This document shows, piece after piece, positions 35,863 to 44,407 of a DNA stretch of 64,000 bases (positions within the stretch are counted from its first letter, which is position 1; each line of letters opens with the position of its first letter). This DNA comes from an uncultured bacterium (GTDB lineage Bacteria > Krumholzibacteriota > Krumholzibacteriia > LZORAL124-64-63). The notes under the pieces are model-generated. The model was not told the origin of the DNA. It made no database searches and saw only the letters and a list, made by a program, of their open reading frames with translations. The stretch is from contig CALEMW010000139.1 in the NCBI GenBank assembly GCA_937910695.1, forward strand, positions 1 to 64,000, written 5' to 3'. The translations under genes were made by a program, and so were the position numbers.

Positions 35863-38034
35863 TCAACGGATCAGGAGGACTTTTCTAACATCCCGGCTGT
35901 CATCACGGCGCAGACTCACCATATAGGCTCCGGTGGCCTGGGCGCGTCCCGAATCATCCGTGCCGTTCCAGATCACGGCATGGTGACCGGCATTGCTCTG
36001 GCCTTCGGCAAGAGTCGCAACGCGACGTCCGCTCAGATCGTGGATCGTCACGAGTACCGATTCCGGACGCTCTTGATCCCAGGAGACGGTGGTGTGGGGA
36101 TTGAACGGATTGGGAGCGACGCGGAGGGAGCGAACAGGCGGCGGCGTAGCCTCAGCGAAAGCCTGGTTCTCGAGAGGAGCCGCAGTCCCGCAGTCGGGAG
36201 CATAGGCAAACCAGCCGCCGCCCTTGGTCGCCACGAGCAGCCTTTCCGGACTTGCGTCCAGAGCCGCAACCCTGGCGGGCGGGCGGAATGAACCCAGCAG
36301 AATAGGAGAATGGGAGATGTCGAAGATGTGGATCATGCCGTCAGCCAAGGTGAACACGTGGTCGCCGGAGAAGGTGGCGTCGACCACCGCCCGATTCGTG
36401 GCGACCCGGCCCTTATACACGGGGGAATAAGGGTCCGCCACGTTGTACAGGTCGATACCCCAGGTGCTCATGACCATGCCCAACAGATCGCCTTCGCGGA
36501 TGAGCTTCGTCGACGGGGCCCGTCCCGGCAGCGTGGCCAGGAAATACGGCGCGGTGGGGTCGCTCACATCGACCATTCTGCATCCACTGACACCGGTCAT
36601 CACGTAGAGCACGTCACCGATCTTCATCATGTCGATACAGTCGAAGACGGTCGTCAGCTGCATTGAACCGATCTGCTTTGGATGTACAGGGTCGCCCATG
36701 TCGAACACAGCCAGCGTTGGTCGGCCGGTGAACCCGGGAACGCTTTGGTACAAGTAGTAGCCGAGCCCATCGATCACCGACATCAGGAACGACGGGCCGG
36801 GGTTACCCACCAGATCGCGCAAACGGAACATGCCCAGCTTCCGGGGTGCGGACGGGTCGCTCAATTCCGTCACCAGCACGCCTTCGCGGCGTTCCTGATA
36901 GTGCATTCCGGCGTCGTAGGAATCCCAGCCGCGGTAGAAGTTCACCGAGTAGCCGTCGCTCAACAGTTCGGGAACGTCGGGGGTCTCGAGATTCCACACG
37001 CCGTTGCCGGCGAAGAGCATGCCGTCGTGGATGGCGGTCGGACCGAAGTCGGTGCGCACCGGCCTGGCGGCGGCGAGGACGGGATACCAGGGCAGATCCA
37101 GGTCCACGGCCTCCCAGCCGAAACCGGTGACCAGCCCCACGGCCGGCGTCGTGGGCAGCACGATGTCGAAAGGCGTCACCGAACCAGTGAGGTAGGGAGA
37201 CGTAGGGTCGGCGACGTTGTAGACCTTGTCGCCGACGATCAGCTGTTGGTCGAAAAGGGCCATGGGATCGTTGGCGGCGAATCGGGTCACGATCGTTGGC
37301 GCGGTGGGGTCGCTGACGTCGATCACGCTGATCATGTCGCCGTTGCTGTTCACATCGCCTGCCATGAGGTATTGCCCAACAGCGATCAGATCGCCTGAGA
37401 ACAGCACTTCGAGTTCGAACGGGATGCGGCTGACCTTATGCGTATCGGTGATGTCGTAGGCAAGCAGGTCGCCGGACTGATTGGTGCACCAGAGCACGTT
37501 GGCCAGCCTGGTCATGGACTGGATGGGGCCGGGCATGGTCCAACGGGCCACGATTTCATCGCCCCCCCCCGCCACGTCGATCAACAGAGAACCAGCACCC
37601 CCGCTCGCGAACAGGCGCCCGCCGTCGAGTAGCAGCGTGCGGAAGGTCGTGCCGGGTTCGAGGATATTGGTGATGGTCGGGGTTTCGGGATCGGAGATGT
37701 CGAGAACACGCAGTCCATGTTCCGTGGCCAGGTAGAGGCGGTCCTTGAAAACATCCACGTCGTAGAAATACACCGAAGACGACATCGTCGCGACGATGGT
37801 GACATCGGGCAAAGCAGCCAGATCCAAAATCTTCATACCGTCCTCGTCGAGGACGAATGCCGTCTCGCCGCGGGTTGCGGCACGTGTCGGTGTAGCAAAG
37901 CCGGGATGATCCCAGAGGCGGGGAACGTCATAGGGATCGAGGGCATCGTATTCGATGCACGACTGAGCGCGTACCAATGTGACGGCGGCACACAGGCACA
38001 TCAAAACACGTACGGCGATGCGAGTAGATCTCAA
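35863..38034 (-). CDS. Secreted LVIVD-repeat protein with FlgD-like C-terminal domain (paralogue A)
   Basis: A 723-residue protein with a signal peptide (MRSTRIAVRVLMCLCAAVTLVRA in sense, cleaved before QSCIEYD). Repeats show HGLRVLDISDPETPTI and MISVIDVSDPTAPTIV. It ends with APNPFNPHTTVSWDQ and IHDLSGRRVATLAEG. Start-to-end similarity to the plus-strand gene at 39480 is evident: both open with a (I/V)(E/D)Y...P..LW..PG motif after the signal peptide, both have a DCGT sequence before the sorting domain, and both end in VRKV(L/V)L(I/V)R. AAGGAGG lies upstream of the ATG. Confidence 0.88.
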   Translation of the reverse strand: MRSTRIAVRVLMCLCAAVTLVRAQSCIEYDALDPYDVPRLWDHPGFATPTRAATRGETAFVLDEDGMKILDLAALPDVTIVATMSSSVYFYDVDVFKDRLYLATEHGLRVLDISDPETPTITNILEPGTTFRTLLLDGGRLFASGGAGSLLIDVAGGGDEIVARWTMPGPIQSMTRLANVLWCTNQSGDLLAYDITDTHKVSRIPFELEVLFSGDLIAVGQYLMAGDVNSNGDMISVIDVSDPTAPTIVTRFAANDPMALFDQQLIVGDKVYNVADPTSPYLTGSVTPFDIVLPTTPAVGLVTGFGWEAVDLDLPWYPVLAAARPVRTDFGPTAIHDGMLFAGNGVWNLETPDVPELLSDGYSVNFYRGWDSYDAGMHYQERREGVLVTELSDPSAPRKLGMFRLRDLVGNPGPSFLMSVIDGLGYYLYQSVPGFTGRPTLAVFDMGDPVHPKQIGSMQLTTVFDCIDMMKIGDVLYVMTGVSGCRMVDVSDPTAPYFLATLPGRAPSTKLIREGDLLGMVMSTWGIDLYNVADPYSPVYKGRVATNRAVVDATFSGDHVFTLADGMIHIFDISHSPILLGSFRPPARVAALDASPERLLVATKGGGWFAYAPDCGTAAPLENQAFAEATPPPVRSLRVAPNPFNPHTTVSWDQERPESVLVTIHDLSGRRVATLAEGQSNAGHHAVIWNGTDDSGRAQATGAYMVSLRRDDSRDVRKVLLIR

Positions 38035-38117
38035 GGAGGACCGCTCCCGGTGACGGTGCAGGTCGATCAGCTACCATTAAATGTACAGCGAATCAGTACT
38101 GATTGTCCATATCTACA

Positions 38118-38146
38118 ACAAAAAGAGACGCCCCGAGGGGCGCCTC
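38118..38146 (-). terminator. Terminator of ssb
   Basis: On the minus strand, GAGGCGCCC and GGGCGTCTC (one G-U pair) flank a CTCG tetraloop and are followed by TTTTTGTTG. It lies 23 bp after the ssb stop. Confidence 0.85.
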
Positions 38147-38168
38147 TTCGTAATTCACCGCTGTCCGA

Positions 38169-38642
38169 CTAGAAGGGCAGATCGTCGTCATCACCGGGCA
38201 TGGGAGCCTCGGGGAAGGGATCTTGGGCCGGTCCACCCTGCTGGGCGGCCTTTTTAGGGGCCTGCTGGGCCGGACTCGCAGGGGCGCCGCCGCCACCGCC
38301 CTGGCTGTCGCCGGCGCGGCCGAGCATCTGCATCTCGCGAGCCACGATCTCGGTGGTGTAGCGCTTCTGGCCCTGCTGGTCTTCCCACTCGCGGGTCTGC
38401 AGGCGACCTTCGATGTACACCTGCTTGCCCTTCTGCAGATACTGGCCGCAGATCTCGCCGAGGCGGCCCCAGGCCACCACGCGATGCCATTCGGTGCGCT
38501 CCTGCTTGTTGCCCTCGCGGTCGGTCCACTGGTCTGTGGTCGCGACGGTGAAGTTGGTCACCGCGGTGTTGCTCTGGGTGTACCGCATTTCCGGATCCTT
38601 GCCGAGGTTCCCGACGATGATCGCCTTGTTGACGCTGGCCAT
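38169..38642 (-). CDS. ssb: Single-stranded DNA-binding protein
   Basis: A 157-residue SSB: the OB-fold starts [18 protein letters not shown] and includes [20 protein letters not shown] and [15 protein letters not shown] Gly/Pro/Gln-rich linker follows, then the acidic C-terminal tip DDDDLPF that recruits repair and replication partners. Length and layout are normal. AGGAGG lies before the ATG. It is alone, without rpsF or rpsR next to it. Confidence 0.97.
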   Translation of the reverse strand: MASVNKAIIVGNLGKDPEMRYTQSNTAVTNFTVATTDQWTDREGNKQERTEWHRVVAWGRLGEICGQYLQKGKQVYIEGRLQTREWEDQQGQKRYTTEIVAREMQMLGRAGDSQGGGGGAPASPAQQAPKKAAQQGGPAQDPFPEAPMPGDDDDLPF

Positions 38643-38769
38643 GTGTACGTTCCTCCTGGTTATCGAGGCGGACGGGCCGCCGTTGCGGGAGATCTTCGAC
38701 CGAAACCACGGTGCGATGCGGTGGGCGCATTCTAGGGCATCTCCGCCCCCGACGCCACCCCCGGACGCG

Positions 38770-38793
38770 AAAAACGGCCCCAGTGCGGGACCG
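38770..38793 (-). terminator. Terminator of tRNA-His
   Basis: On the minus strand, CGGTCCC and GGGGCCG (one G-U pair) with a GCACT loop are followed by TTTTTCGCG, 31 bp after the tRNA-His 3' end and before ssb. Confidence 0.7.
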
Positions 38794-38823
38794 CGCGCGC
38801 CCCTCCGTGAAGGAGGGAAAAGG

Positions 38824-38900
38824 TGGGGTGGATGATGGGATTCGAACCCACGACCACCTGGACCACAACCAGGGGCTCTGCCAACTGAGCTACATCCACC
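38824..38900 (-). tRNA. tRNA-His (anticodon GTG)
   Basis: 77-nt cloverleaf with acceptor GTGGATG/CATCCAC, anticodon stem CCTGG/CCAGG and loop TTGTGGT. The extra G at position -1 (38900) faces C73, the tRNA-His identity element. CCA is encoded. Confidence 0.95.
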
Positions 38901-38913
38901 ACCGAGGTCTTTT

Positions 38914-38990
38914 TGGCGCGCCTGGCAGGATTCGAACCTGCGACCGCCGGATTAGAAGTCCGGTGCTCTATCCAGCTGAGCTACAGGCGC
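38914..38990 (-). tRNA. tRNA-Arg (anticodon TCT)
   Basis: 77-nt cloverleaf with acceptor GCGCCTG/CAGGCGC, discriminator G, encoded CCA, anticodon stem CCGGA/TCCGG and loop CTTCTAA. It lies 13 bp upstream of tRNA-His and is probably co-transcribed with it. Confidence 0.95.
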
Positions 38991-39027
38991 GACTTCCCAG
39001 GCGCCCGCGCAGGGGCGCGGAGAGGGA

Positions 39028-39056
39028 ATAATGGGGCACGTTGTGTACCCTGTCAA
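39028..39056 (-). promoter_or_regulatory. Promoter of the tRNA-Arg/tRNA-His unit
   Basis: On the minus strand, TTGACA (39056-39051) and CATTAT (39033-39028) are separated by 17 nt, 38 bp before the tRNA-Arg gene. Confidence 0.7.
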
Positions 39057-39338
39057 GCCGCGTCGGGACTCAGATGCAGTTGAGAACAGTGGACTTGGTT
39101 TCCTGCGGGCGCCCGGTTGCGTCGGTGCCGCCAGTTTCGGTTGCTGGGGCGGGGACTGCATGGGGCGGGCCTGGGGTGTCGAATATGTAACTGTTTCCCG
39201 GATACGGGATTGTCAGTGATACAGCACCGTGCCTGCAGAGGATGAGTCGCTGGGGGTTGTCGACCGGGCGGGCGTCGTCGCTCGGCGACGACAGCTGGAC
39301 CCGCCCTTCGTGGGGCTTCGGGTTTGATCCCTGAGGCT

Positions 39339-39364
39339 CCCCGTGCGTGGATCCACGCATGGGG
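39339..39364. repeat. 26-nt palindrome (13-bp arms)
   Basis: CCCCGTGCGTGGA followed by TCCACGCATGGGG pairs throughout, with one G-T pair, around the GGATCC centre. There is no U-tract on either side, so a plain terminator is unlikely; a protein-binding site or part of a structured RNA fits as well. Confidence 0.6.
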
Positions 39365-39479
39365 GGCATGATTCATCAATCTCCCGTGGCGGAGTCCCTA
39401 TGTTCCTTGACCCGGCTTGAAACGGTCCCGTAGATTCACAACGATGACGAAACCATACGCATTGCTATGAGGTGGCCAT

Positions 39480-41717
39480 ATGAAGACGCTGGGGTGGATG
39501 ACGGGAATCATCCTGATCATCGGGGTGCTTGGTACGGGTGGGCTGGCGGCGGCGCAGGACTGCGTGGATTATTCAGGAATCGCACCGCTCGACCCTCCTC
39601 TACTCTGGTCTGTTCCTGGATATTCCGCGCCGTCCAGTGTCGCCTCCGTGGGTGACTGGGCCTACGCCGTCGACAGGGAAGGAATCAAGATCCTGGATCT
39701 GCGGGATGAGAACGATGTCAAGATCCATGGCCATATCTTGGAACCGAGACGTCTTTACGCGATCAGATCCATCGGCGACCGGATCTTCGTGACGGCCAGC
39801 GGCGGCGTCCGGGTCTGGGATGTGAGCGACCCCGGATCACCGACTCCTCTGCCATCGCTCGAAGCTCCCTGGAGCCTGTCGGACCTCACTGTTGAAGGCC
39901 CACTTCTCTACGGCATCGACGGTAACGAAATCGTCCGCATCGATGCATCGCAAACGCCGCCCGTGGAGGCCGGCCGTTGGACATGTCTCTACGGCGCACA
40001 AGCCATGGCCGTCTCAGATTCGATCGCCTGGATCAGCTACATGGATGATGTGTGCGCCTACGACCTGCGTGAGGGCGGAGCCGGAGCCGAGATCCCCACA
40101 GGCCTCGAAACGTACAACACGCAGTACGGTCACTCGTTGAACTTCATCAAGGGCAGGATGCTGGTCGTTCATTACTCGAGTATGGGGAGCGATTGGACGG
40201 ACATCTACGATGTCTCGAATCCCGGAGAACCCCTCCTCGTCGGCTGGGTCAACGGCGACACCCGACCTCATGTCATCGACGACCTCATGTTCATCGATAC
40301 CGATGTCTATGACATCACCTCCATCGACGATCCTATCGATGTCGGCGATGTGCCCCACCACTACGCCCGGTGCGGCAGCAGGAGCCTCGTCGGCATCAGC
40401 AACGGATTCGGACTCGAGTCCGTCGACATTATGGACCCGGGCTTCCCGATCATCGATTCGAAACCACCACTGGTGTCGAGCGATATCATGATCCGCGAAT
40501 ACCCCGGCCTTCTCCGTTCCCGCACAGGGTTATGGACATTGGAAGCGACCGGCCCGCCGTCCCCGGTCCCGACGGACCTCCCCAACGGCAGTTTGTCCTG
40601 CACACGCCACGACGAAACCATCGACGGAACTCGCTTCTACATGGCGTCCTATGATTCGATCTTCATCCACGATCTCACCACACCCCACTCGTGCCCCCGC
40701 ATCGGATCATTCTCCCTCTACGACCTCTTCTTCGATAATCCCCGTCTGGTGGGGTTCGGTGTCCATGCCGGGATCGCCTACATGGGCGTTCAGCAGGGCC
40801 AGCTGGCCCAGAGCAAGCTCTACACCATCGACGTCTCGAATCCCTCCACACCTATCATTCTCGATGAGCTGACCCTCCCCAACTTTTTTTCCGTACGCGG
40901 GACTCAGGTCGTTGGCCACACCCTCTATCTGGCCACCCAGCTCATGGGCTTACGTAAGATCGACATCACGAACCCGGCGGACATGGTGTACCTCGAGCAG
41001 GACTCGGGGGCCGCCGAGTGCGTCGATTTGCGTTTGTTCGGCGACACCCTCGCCATGATCATGGACCCGGGCGGCACGTGGCTCTACGACGTGTCCGATC
41101 CCAGCCTGCCCTTGGAGCGACACATCCTCGACGCCGACGGCCACTCCCATGACACCGTCGTGTACGGAGACCGCGCCTACATGGTCGATCGTCCCGACAC
41201 ACGATGCGATCCGTCGTATGCCCCTCCTCCTGGCGACCGGATCAAGATCTTCGATCTTTCCGGAACGACTCCGCTCCTGCTCGGTCGCGTGGCCGTCCCC
41301 GGACGTCCCGCCTCGATCTTCGCCACCAACGACCAGCTCGTCATTGCGACCTACAACGGCGGCTGGTACGGCCTCCCTCTGGACTGCGGCACCGTCGCGA
41401 TCGAACCGCCCCCGCCCGCCGATCCCGGCGCCGTGCCCACGTCGCTGCGCCTGCTGCCGGCGGTGCCGAATCCCTTCAATCCGCGGACGACGATCTCGTG
41501 GGACCAAGCTAGTCCCGGCCCCGTGACCGTCGACGTATACGATTTGGCCGGACGGCATATCGCCTCGCTAGTCGACGGACAGCGAAGGGTCGGGCGGCAT
41601 GCTGTAACCTGGGACGGCAGGAACAGTGCAGGACGGGCACAAGCTGCTGGAACATACATGATCTCCGTGCGGCATGTGGACGAGCGGAAGGTGAGGAAAG
41701 TGGTGCTAGTGAGGTAA
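39480..41717 (+). CDS. Secreted LVIVD-repeat protein with FlgD-like C-terminal domain (paralogue B)
   Basis: A 745-residue protein with signal peptide MKTLGWMTGIILIIGVLGTG and ATG 39480 preceded by GAGGTGG. Repeats include KLYTIDVSNPSTPIILDEL and VRVWDVSDPGSPTPLPSL. The tail shows VPNPFNPRTTISWDQ and VYDLAGRHIASLVDG, then VRKVVLVR. It is a clear paralogue of the minus-strand gene at 35863, in inverted orientation on the other side of ssb and two tRNAs. The function of either copy is unknown. Confidence 0.88.
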   Translation: MKTLGWMTGIILIIGVLGTGGLAAAQDCVDYSGIAPLDPPLLWSVPGYSAPSSVASVGDWAYAVDREGIKILDLRDENDVKIHGHILEPRRLYAIRSIGDRIFVTASGGVRVWDVSDPGSPTPLPSLEAPWSLSDLTVEGPLLYGIDGNEIVRIDASQTPPVEAGRWTCLYGAQAMAVSDSIAWISYMDDVCAYDLREGGAGAEIPTGLETYNTQYGHSLNFIKGRMLVVHYSSMGSDWTDIYDVSNPGEPLLVGWVNGDTRPHVIDDLMFIDTDVYDITSIDDPIDVGDVPHHYARCGSRSLVGISNGFGLESVDIMDPGFPIIDSKPPLVSSDIMIREYPGLLRSRTGLWTLEATGPPSPVPTDLPNGSLSCTRHDETIDGTRFYMASYDSIFIHDLTTPHSCPRIGSFSLYDLFFDNPRLVGFGVHAGIAYMGVQQGQLAQSKLYTIDVSNPSTPIILDELTLPNFFSVRGTQVVGHTLYLATQLMGLRKIDITNPADMVYLEQDSGAAECVDLRLFGDTLAMIMDPGGTWLYDVSDPSLPLERHILDADGHSHDTVVYGDRAYMVDRPDTRCDPSYAPPPGDRIKIFDLSGTTPLLLGRVAVPGRPASIFATNDQLVIATYNGGWYGLPLDCGTVAIEPPPPADPGAVPTSLRLLPAVPNPFNPRTTISWDQASPGPVTVDVYDLAGRHIASLVDGQRRVGRHAVTWDGRNSAGRAQAAGTYMISVRHVDERKVRKVVLVR

Positions 41718-41932
41718 ACCTGAAGATGGCTTAGCCACCCGACATCACATAGCAACTGTAGCTGTTGTGCCCCATGTCATTGACTCTGCAATATCGATGG
41801 GATAGAATCCGCATACGATCGTATCCTGGCACGATAAAGAAATCCTTGAGCCACAATTTGAATCATATCTGACTCCCGCAACCAGGATGCCGCGGATTGG
41901 CCGAACCCACCTCAAGACGGGAGATTTCTATC

Positions 41933-44119
41933 ATGACGACGATACGAACCAGTCTCATCTCCTTCTTCCTTATCGGTATTCTCTTGGGAACATTCGGTGG
42001 ATGCGATTCCGATGATGTCACCTACATTTCGCTGCCGAACCCGACAGTGACATATCGCCTGACCGGACGCGTATTGGACCATGCATACGGCCTGCCCCTG
42101 GCCGGTGCCTCGTACGCGATTCTCGGATCCGATCACTCTGGAACGTGCGATGACCTTGGTGTCTTCCAGGTCGACGATCTGACAGAAGGAACCTACCAAA
42201 TCATACTGTCCTCGCCAGGATACGCCACGGTGAGGACGAACATTCATCTATCCGCAGCAGTAAAGCGTATCGAAGCAGTGGTTGATTTTCAACTCGTGAC
42301 CACTTCGGGCTCCGTCGTGTTAAAGGTATACGGAGAGCCCGATGGCGTCCCGCTGCAGGGGGTCACTATTTCGGTATCCGATGTTCGTATGAGCGCCTAC
42401 GGCAATACCTACGAATTCGATCCCGCGTCATACACTGCGTCCGGCGTGACGGACTCGACCGGATCAGTGACGCTGACGGGTATCCCGAACGCCCTAGTAA
42501 CCTTTTCCGCCGCCCCTCACGATATCGACGACGACGGGGTGATGGACTACGGGAATGCTGACATCGACTTCGATCTTCGTGAATTCGTCGCTCCTCCCGA
42601 TCCCATCATGATGCCCCTGCTGGGCGCCACCGAACCGATCTTGATGCAGTCCAACATCCCGAATAATGGATATAGTCTCGTTGGAAGCTCCAACGTTTGG
42701 ATCCTTTTCTCCCATGAAATCGATCCTGCAACCGTCTTCGTCGAGATCACATTGGAGCAGGATAACCCCCCATACGAACCGATCCCTGTCACGGCTGAGT
42801 GGACCTCACCGATTCGCCTGCAGTGTTCGCCTGTGGTGGAACTCAACAACGACGCAATGGACTACGAGCTTGTCATTACCATCACATCGGACGATGGCTG
42901 GATCTATCTATTATCACGCAGATTCTATTGGATCACGGGCTCTTTGAATCTGGACGGGGACTGCGATGAGACTGTGACGGAACTGACCTTGGACCCCATC
43001 CAGCCCCCCTTCGACTATGACACACGCTCTTTCTCACTCTCTTGGCCTGCAGTCACCTGCTCCAGCGGCTATAATCTCTACGCCCGTGACGACAGGAATA
43101 ATCAGGATTGGGTCCTGCTGCTCACCGACTCTACGGACTACGAATGGGGAGTTGTCGAAACGACCTGTTTGCTTCCTGAGTTCTTTGACCGATATCAAGT
43201 CGATGGCTTGCTAACACCCCTCGCGGGCATCAACGTCTCGTTCTGCATCGTACCTGTCGACGCTACAAATCCAGCCCCCGGCTCACCACACGCTGTGCTC
43301 CAGGTCGCAGATGGGACCGCTCCATCAATCCAGAGGGTTGAGGTGACCGGTGGAGCATTCAACGACACGAGTGAAATGACGCCATTGCAGATCAGTCTGT
43401 TATTCTCGGAATTCGTTGCAGTGGACTCACCTGATCCCATCCTATTCATCGCCGAACTCGGCGGTGACCCCGGCTTCGCACTCGATCCGATGGAGGCCAC
43501 CTGGTCCTGGGACAACGGCCGTCACTCCGGAACATTCCTTTTCATGATTCCACCCGGAGTCGACGCCTCGGGAGACGAAGTGACGATGATGCTCGACAAC
43601 CTGATCGACCTCAGCGGCAACTCGACCGGAACCTTGGCAACCGAGGCAATCACCCTCTCAGCGTACAACGGCGTATTCGATTTCGAGTTTGGAAGTCAGG
43701 GCTGGACGACCGTCGGCGACGGTTGGGAACAGGGTGTGCCATCCAATGGACCTCAAACCGGATTCAACAGCATGCAATGCTGGGGAGTCGCTCTTTCAGG
43801 TACTTATGGCAACAGTTGGAATGGAAGCCTGTTCTCTCCAGAAGTTCTTGTCTGTGGCGACACACCTTCGTTGAGCTTCTATTGCTGGTATTCCCTCTAC
43901 TCCTATGGCGATTATGTATTATTGCGTGTGATTGACGAGGACGGAAGAGTTCACGAACTGGACTCCTTTACGTCCAGTTACGAAAACTGGATGCAACGGT
44001 CCTACCCGCTGTTGTCCTTCGTAGGGCAGAGGATCCAAGTTCAGTTCCAGTTCACATCCGATTCCTCTTTAGCTCGCTCTGGCTTCTTTCTCGACGATGT
44101 CCACATTGGCTGCGAATAA
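41933..44119 (+). CDS. Lipoprotein with carboxypeptidase-regulatory-like and MAM/immune-inhibitor-like domains
   Basis: Start 41933 gives the lipoprotein signal MTTIRTSLISFFLIGILLG, lipobox GTFGGC, and 728 residues. Near residues 40-100 a carboxypeptidase-regulatory-like fold is visible (LTGRVLDHAYGLPLAGASYA, LTEGTYQIILSSPGYA), followed by a second one (VVLKVYGEPDGVPLQGV). The middle is Ig-like (IPNNGYSLVGSSNVWILFS). The C-terminus (FEFGSQGWTTVGDGWEQG, SLSFYCWYSLYSYGD, FFLDDVHIGC) resembles the MAM-like domain of immune inhibitor A peptidases, but no catalytic site is seen. It has no FlgD-like domain, consistent with lipid anchoring. Its bases are visibly richer in A+T than those of its neighbours. 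Confidence 0.8.
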   Translation: MTTIRTSLISFFLIGILLGTFGGCDSDDVTYISLPNPTVTYRLTGRVLDHAYGLPLAGASYAILGSDHSGTCDDLGVFQVDDLTEGTYQIILSSPGYATVRTNIHLSAAVKRIEAVVDFQLVTTSGSVVLKVYGEPDGVPLQGVTISVSDVRMSAYGNTYEFDPASYTASGVTDSTGSVTLTGIPNALVTFSAAPHDIDDDGVMDYGNADIDFDLREFVAPPDPIMMPLLGATEPILMQSNIPNNGYSLVGSSNVWILFSHEIDPATVFVEITLEQDNPPYEPIPVTAEWTSPIRLQCSPVVELNNDAMDYELVITITSDDGWIYLLSRRFYWITGSLNLDGDCDETVTELTLDPIQPPFDYDTRSFSLSWPAVTCSSGYNLYARDDRNNQDWVLLLTDSTDYEWGVVETTCLLPEFFDRYQVDGLLTPLAGINVSFCIVPVDATNPAPGSPHAVLQVADGTAPSIQRVEVTGGAFNDTSEMTPLQISLLFSEFVAVDSPDPILFIAELGGDPGFALDPMEATWSWDNGRHSGTFLFMIPPGVDASGDEVTMMLDNLIDLSGNSTGTLATEAITLSAYNGVFDFEFGSQGWTTVGDGWEQGVPSNGPQTGFNSMQCWGVALSGTYGNSWNGSLFSPEVLVCGDTPSLSFYCWYSLYSYGDYVLLRVIDEDGRVHELDSFTSSYENWMQRSYPLLSFVGQRIQVQFQFTSDSSLARSGFFLDDVHIGCE

Positions 44120-44192
44120 GCCGAACCCGACGTCTGGTTTATGTTCCTCTCCACCCAATAAGTCGTTTGCACTGATAACCAAGGGCGACCCA

Positions 44193-44230
44193 AACAAAAA
44201 CAAGGAGCCACGCCATCAGCGCAACCCCTT
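44193..44230 (-). terminator. Terminator of tRNA-Pro
   Basis: On the minus strand a 12-bp stem with several G-U pairs and a TGAT loop is followed by TTGTTTTTGTTT, just past the tRNA-Pro 3' end. Confidence 0.6.
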
Positions 44231-44238
44231 GAATCTAT

Positions 44239-44315
44239 TGGTCGGGGCGAAAGGATTCGAACCTTCGACCCCCTGCTCCCAAAGCAGGTGCGCTACCGGG
44301 CTGCGCCACGCCCCG
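44239..44315 (-). tRNA. tRNA-Pro (anticodon TGG)
   Basis: 77-nt cloverleaf with acceptor CGGGGCG/CGCCCCG, discriminator A, encoded CCA, anticodon stem CCTGC/GCAGG and loop TTTGGGA. No convincing promoter was seen just upstream; it may be read partly from the rdgB operon past a terminator. Confidence 0.95.
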
Positions 44316-44334
44316 ACCTGATTTCGATGTCCTC

Positions 44335-44357
44335 AGAAAAGTCCAGACGTCTGGACT
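44335..44357 (-). terminator. Terminator of the smpB-rdgB operon
   Basis: The perfect palindrome AGTCCAGACGTCTGGACT (7-bp arms, ACGT loop) is followed on the minus strand by TTTTCT, 50 bp after the rdgB stop. Confidence 0.75.
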
Positions 44358-44407
44358 GACCGACCACGATCGCGTCCGGACCCCGGCGAGTCAACCCCGC
44401 CGACCGT

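Larger units (their letters stand above)
38991..39479. other. 490-bp intergenic region with no credible gene but several inverted repeats
   Basis: Apart from the tRNA promoter, I see no coding sequence. Positions 39266-39306 can fold as an outer stem GGGCGGG/CCCGCCC enclosing an 8-bp stem GTCGTCGC/GCGACGAC with a TCG loop. Positions 39339-39364 form a 26-nt near-perfect palindrome centred on GGATCC. Short open frames exist on both strands but lack ribosome binding sites and protein-like composition. It could encode a structured RNA or be a repeat element. Confidence 0.5.

Noticed and set aside
39070-39369. 99-codon minus-strand ORF in the intergenic region
   Set aside because: It lacks a ribosome binding site, runs through the inverted repeats and has unprotein-like Pro/Arg/His composition.
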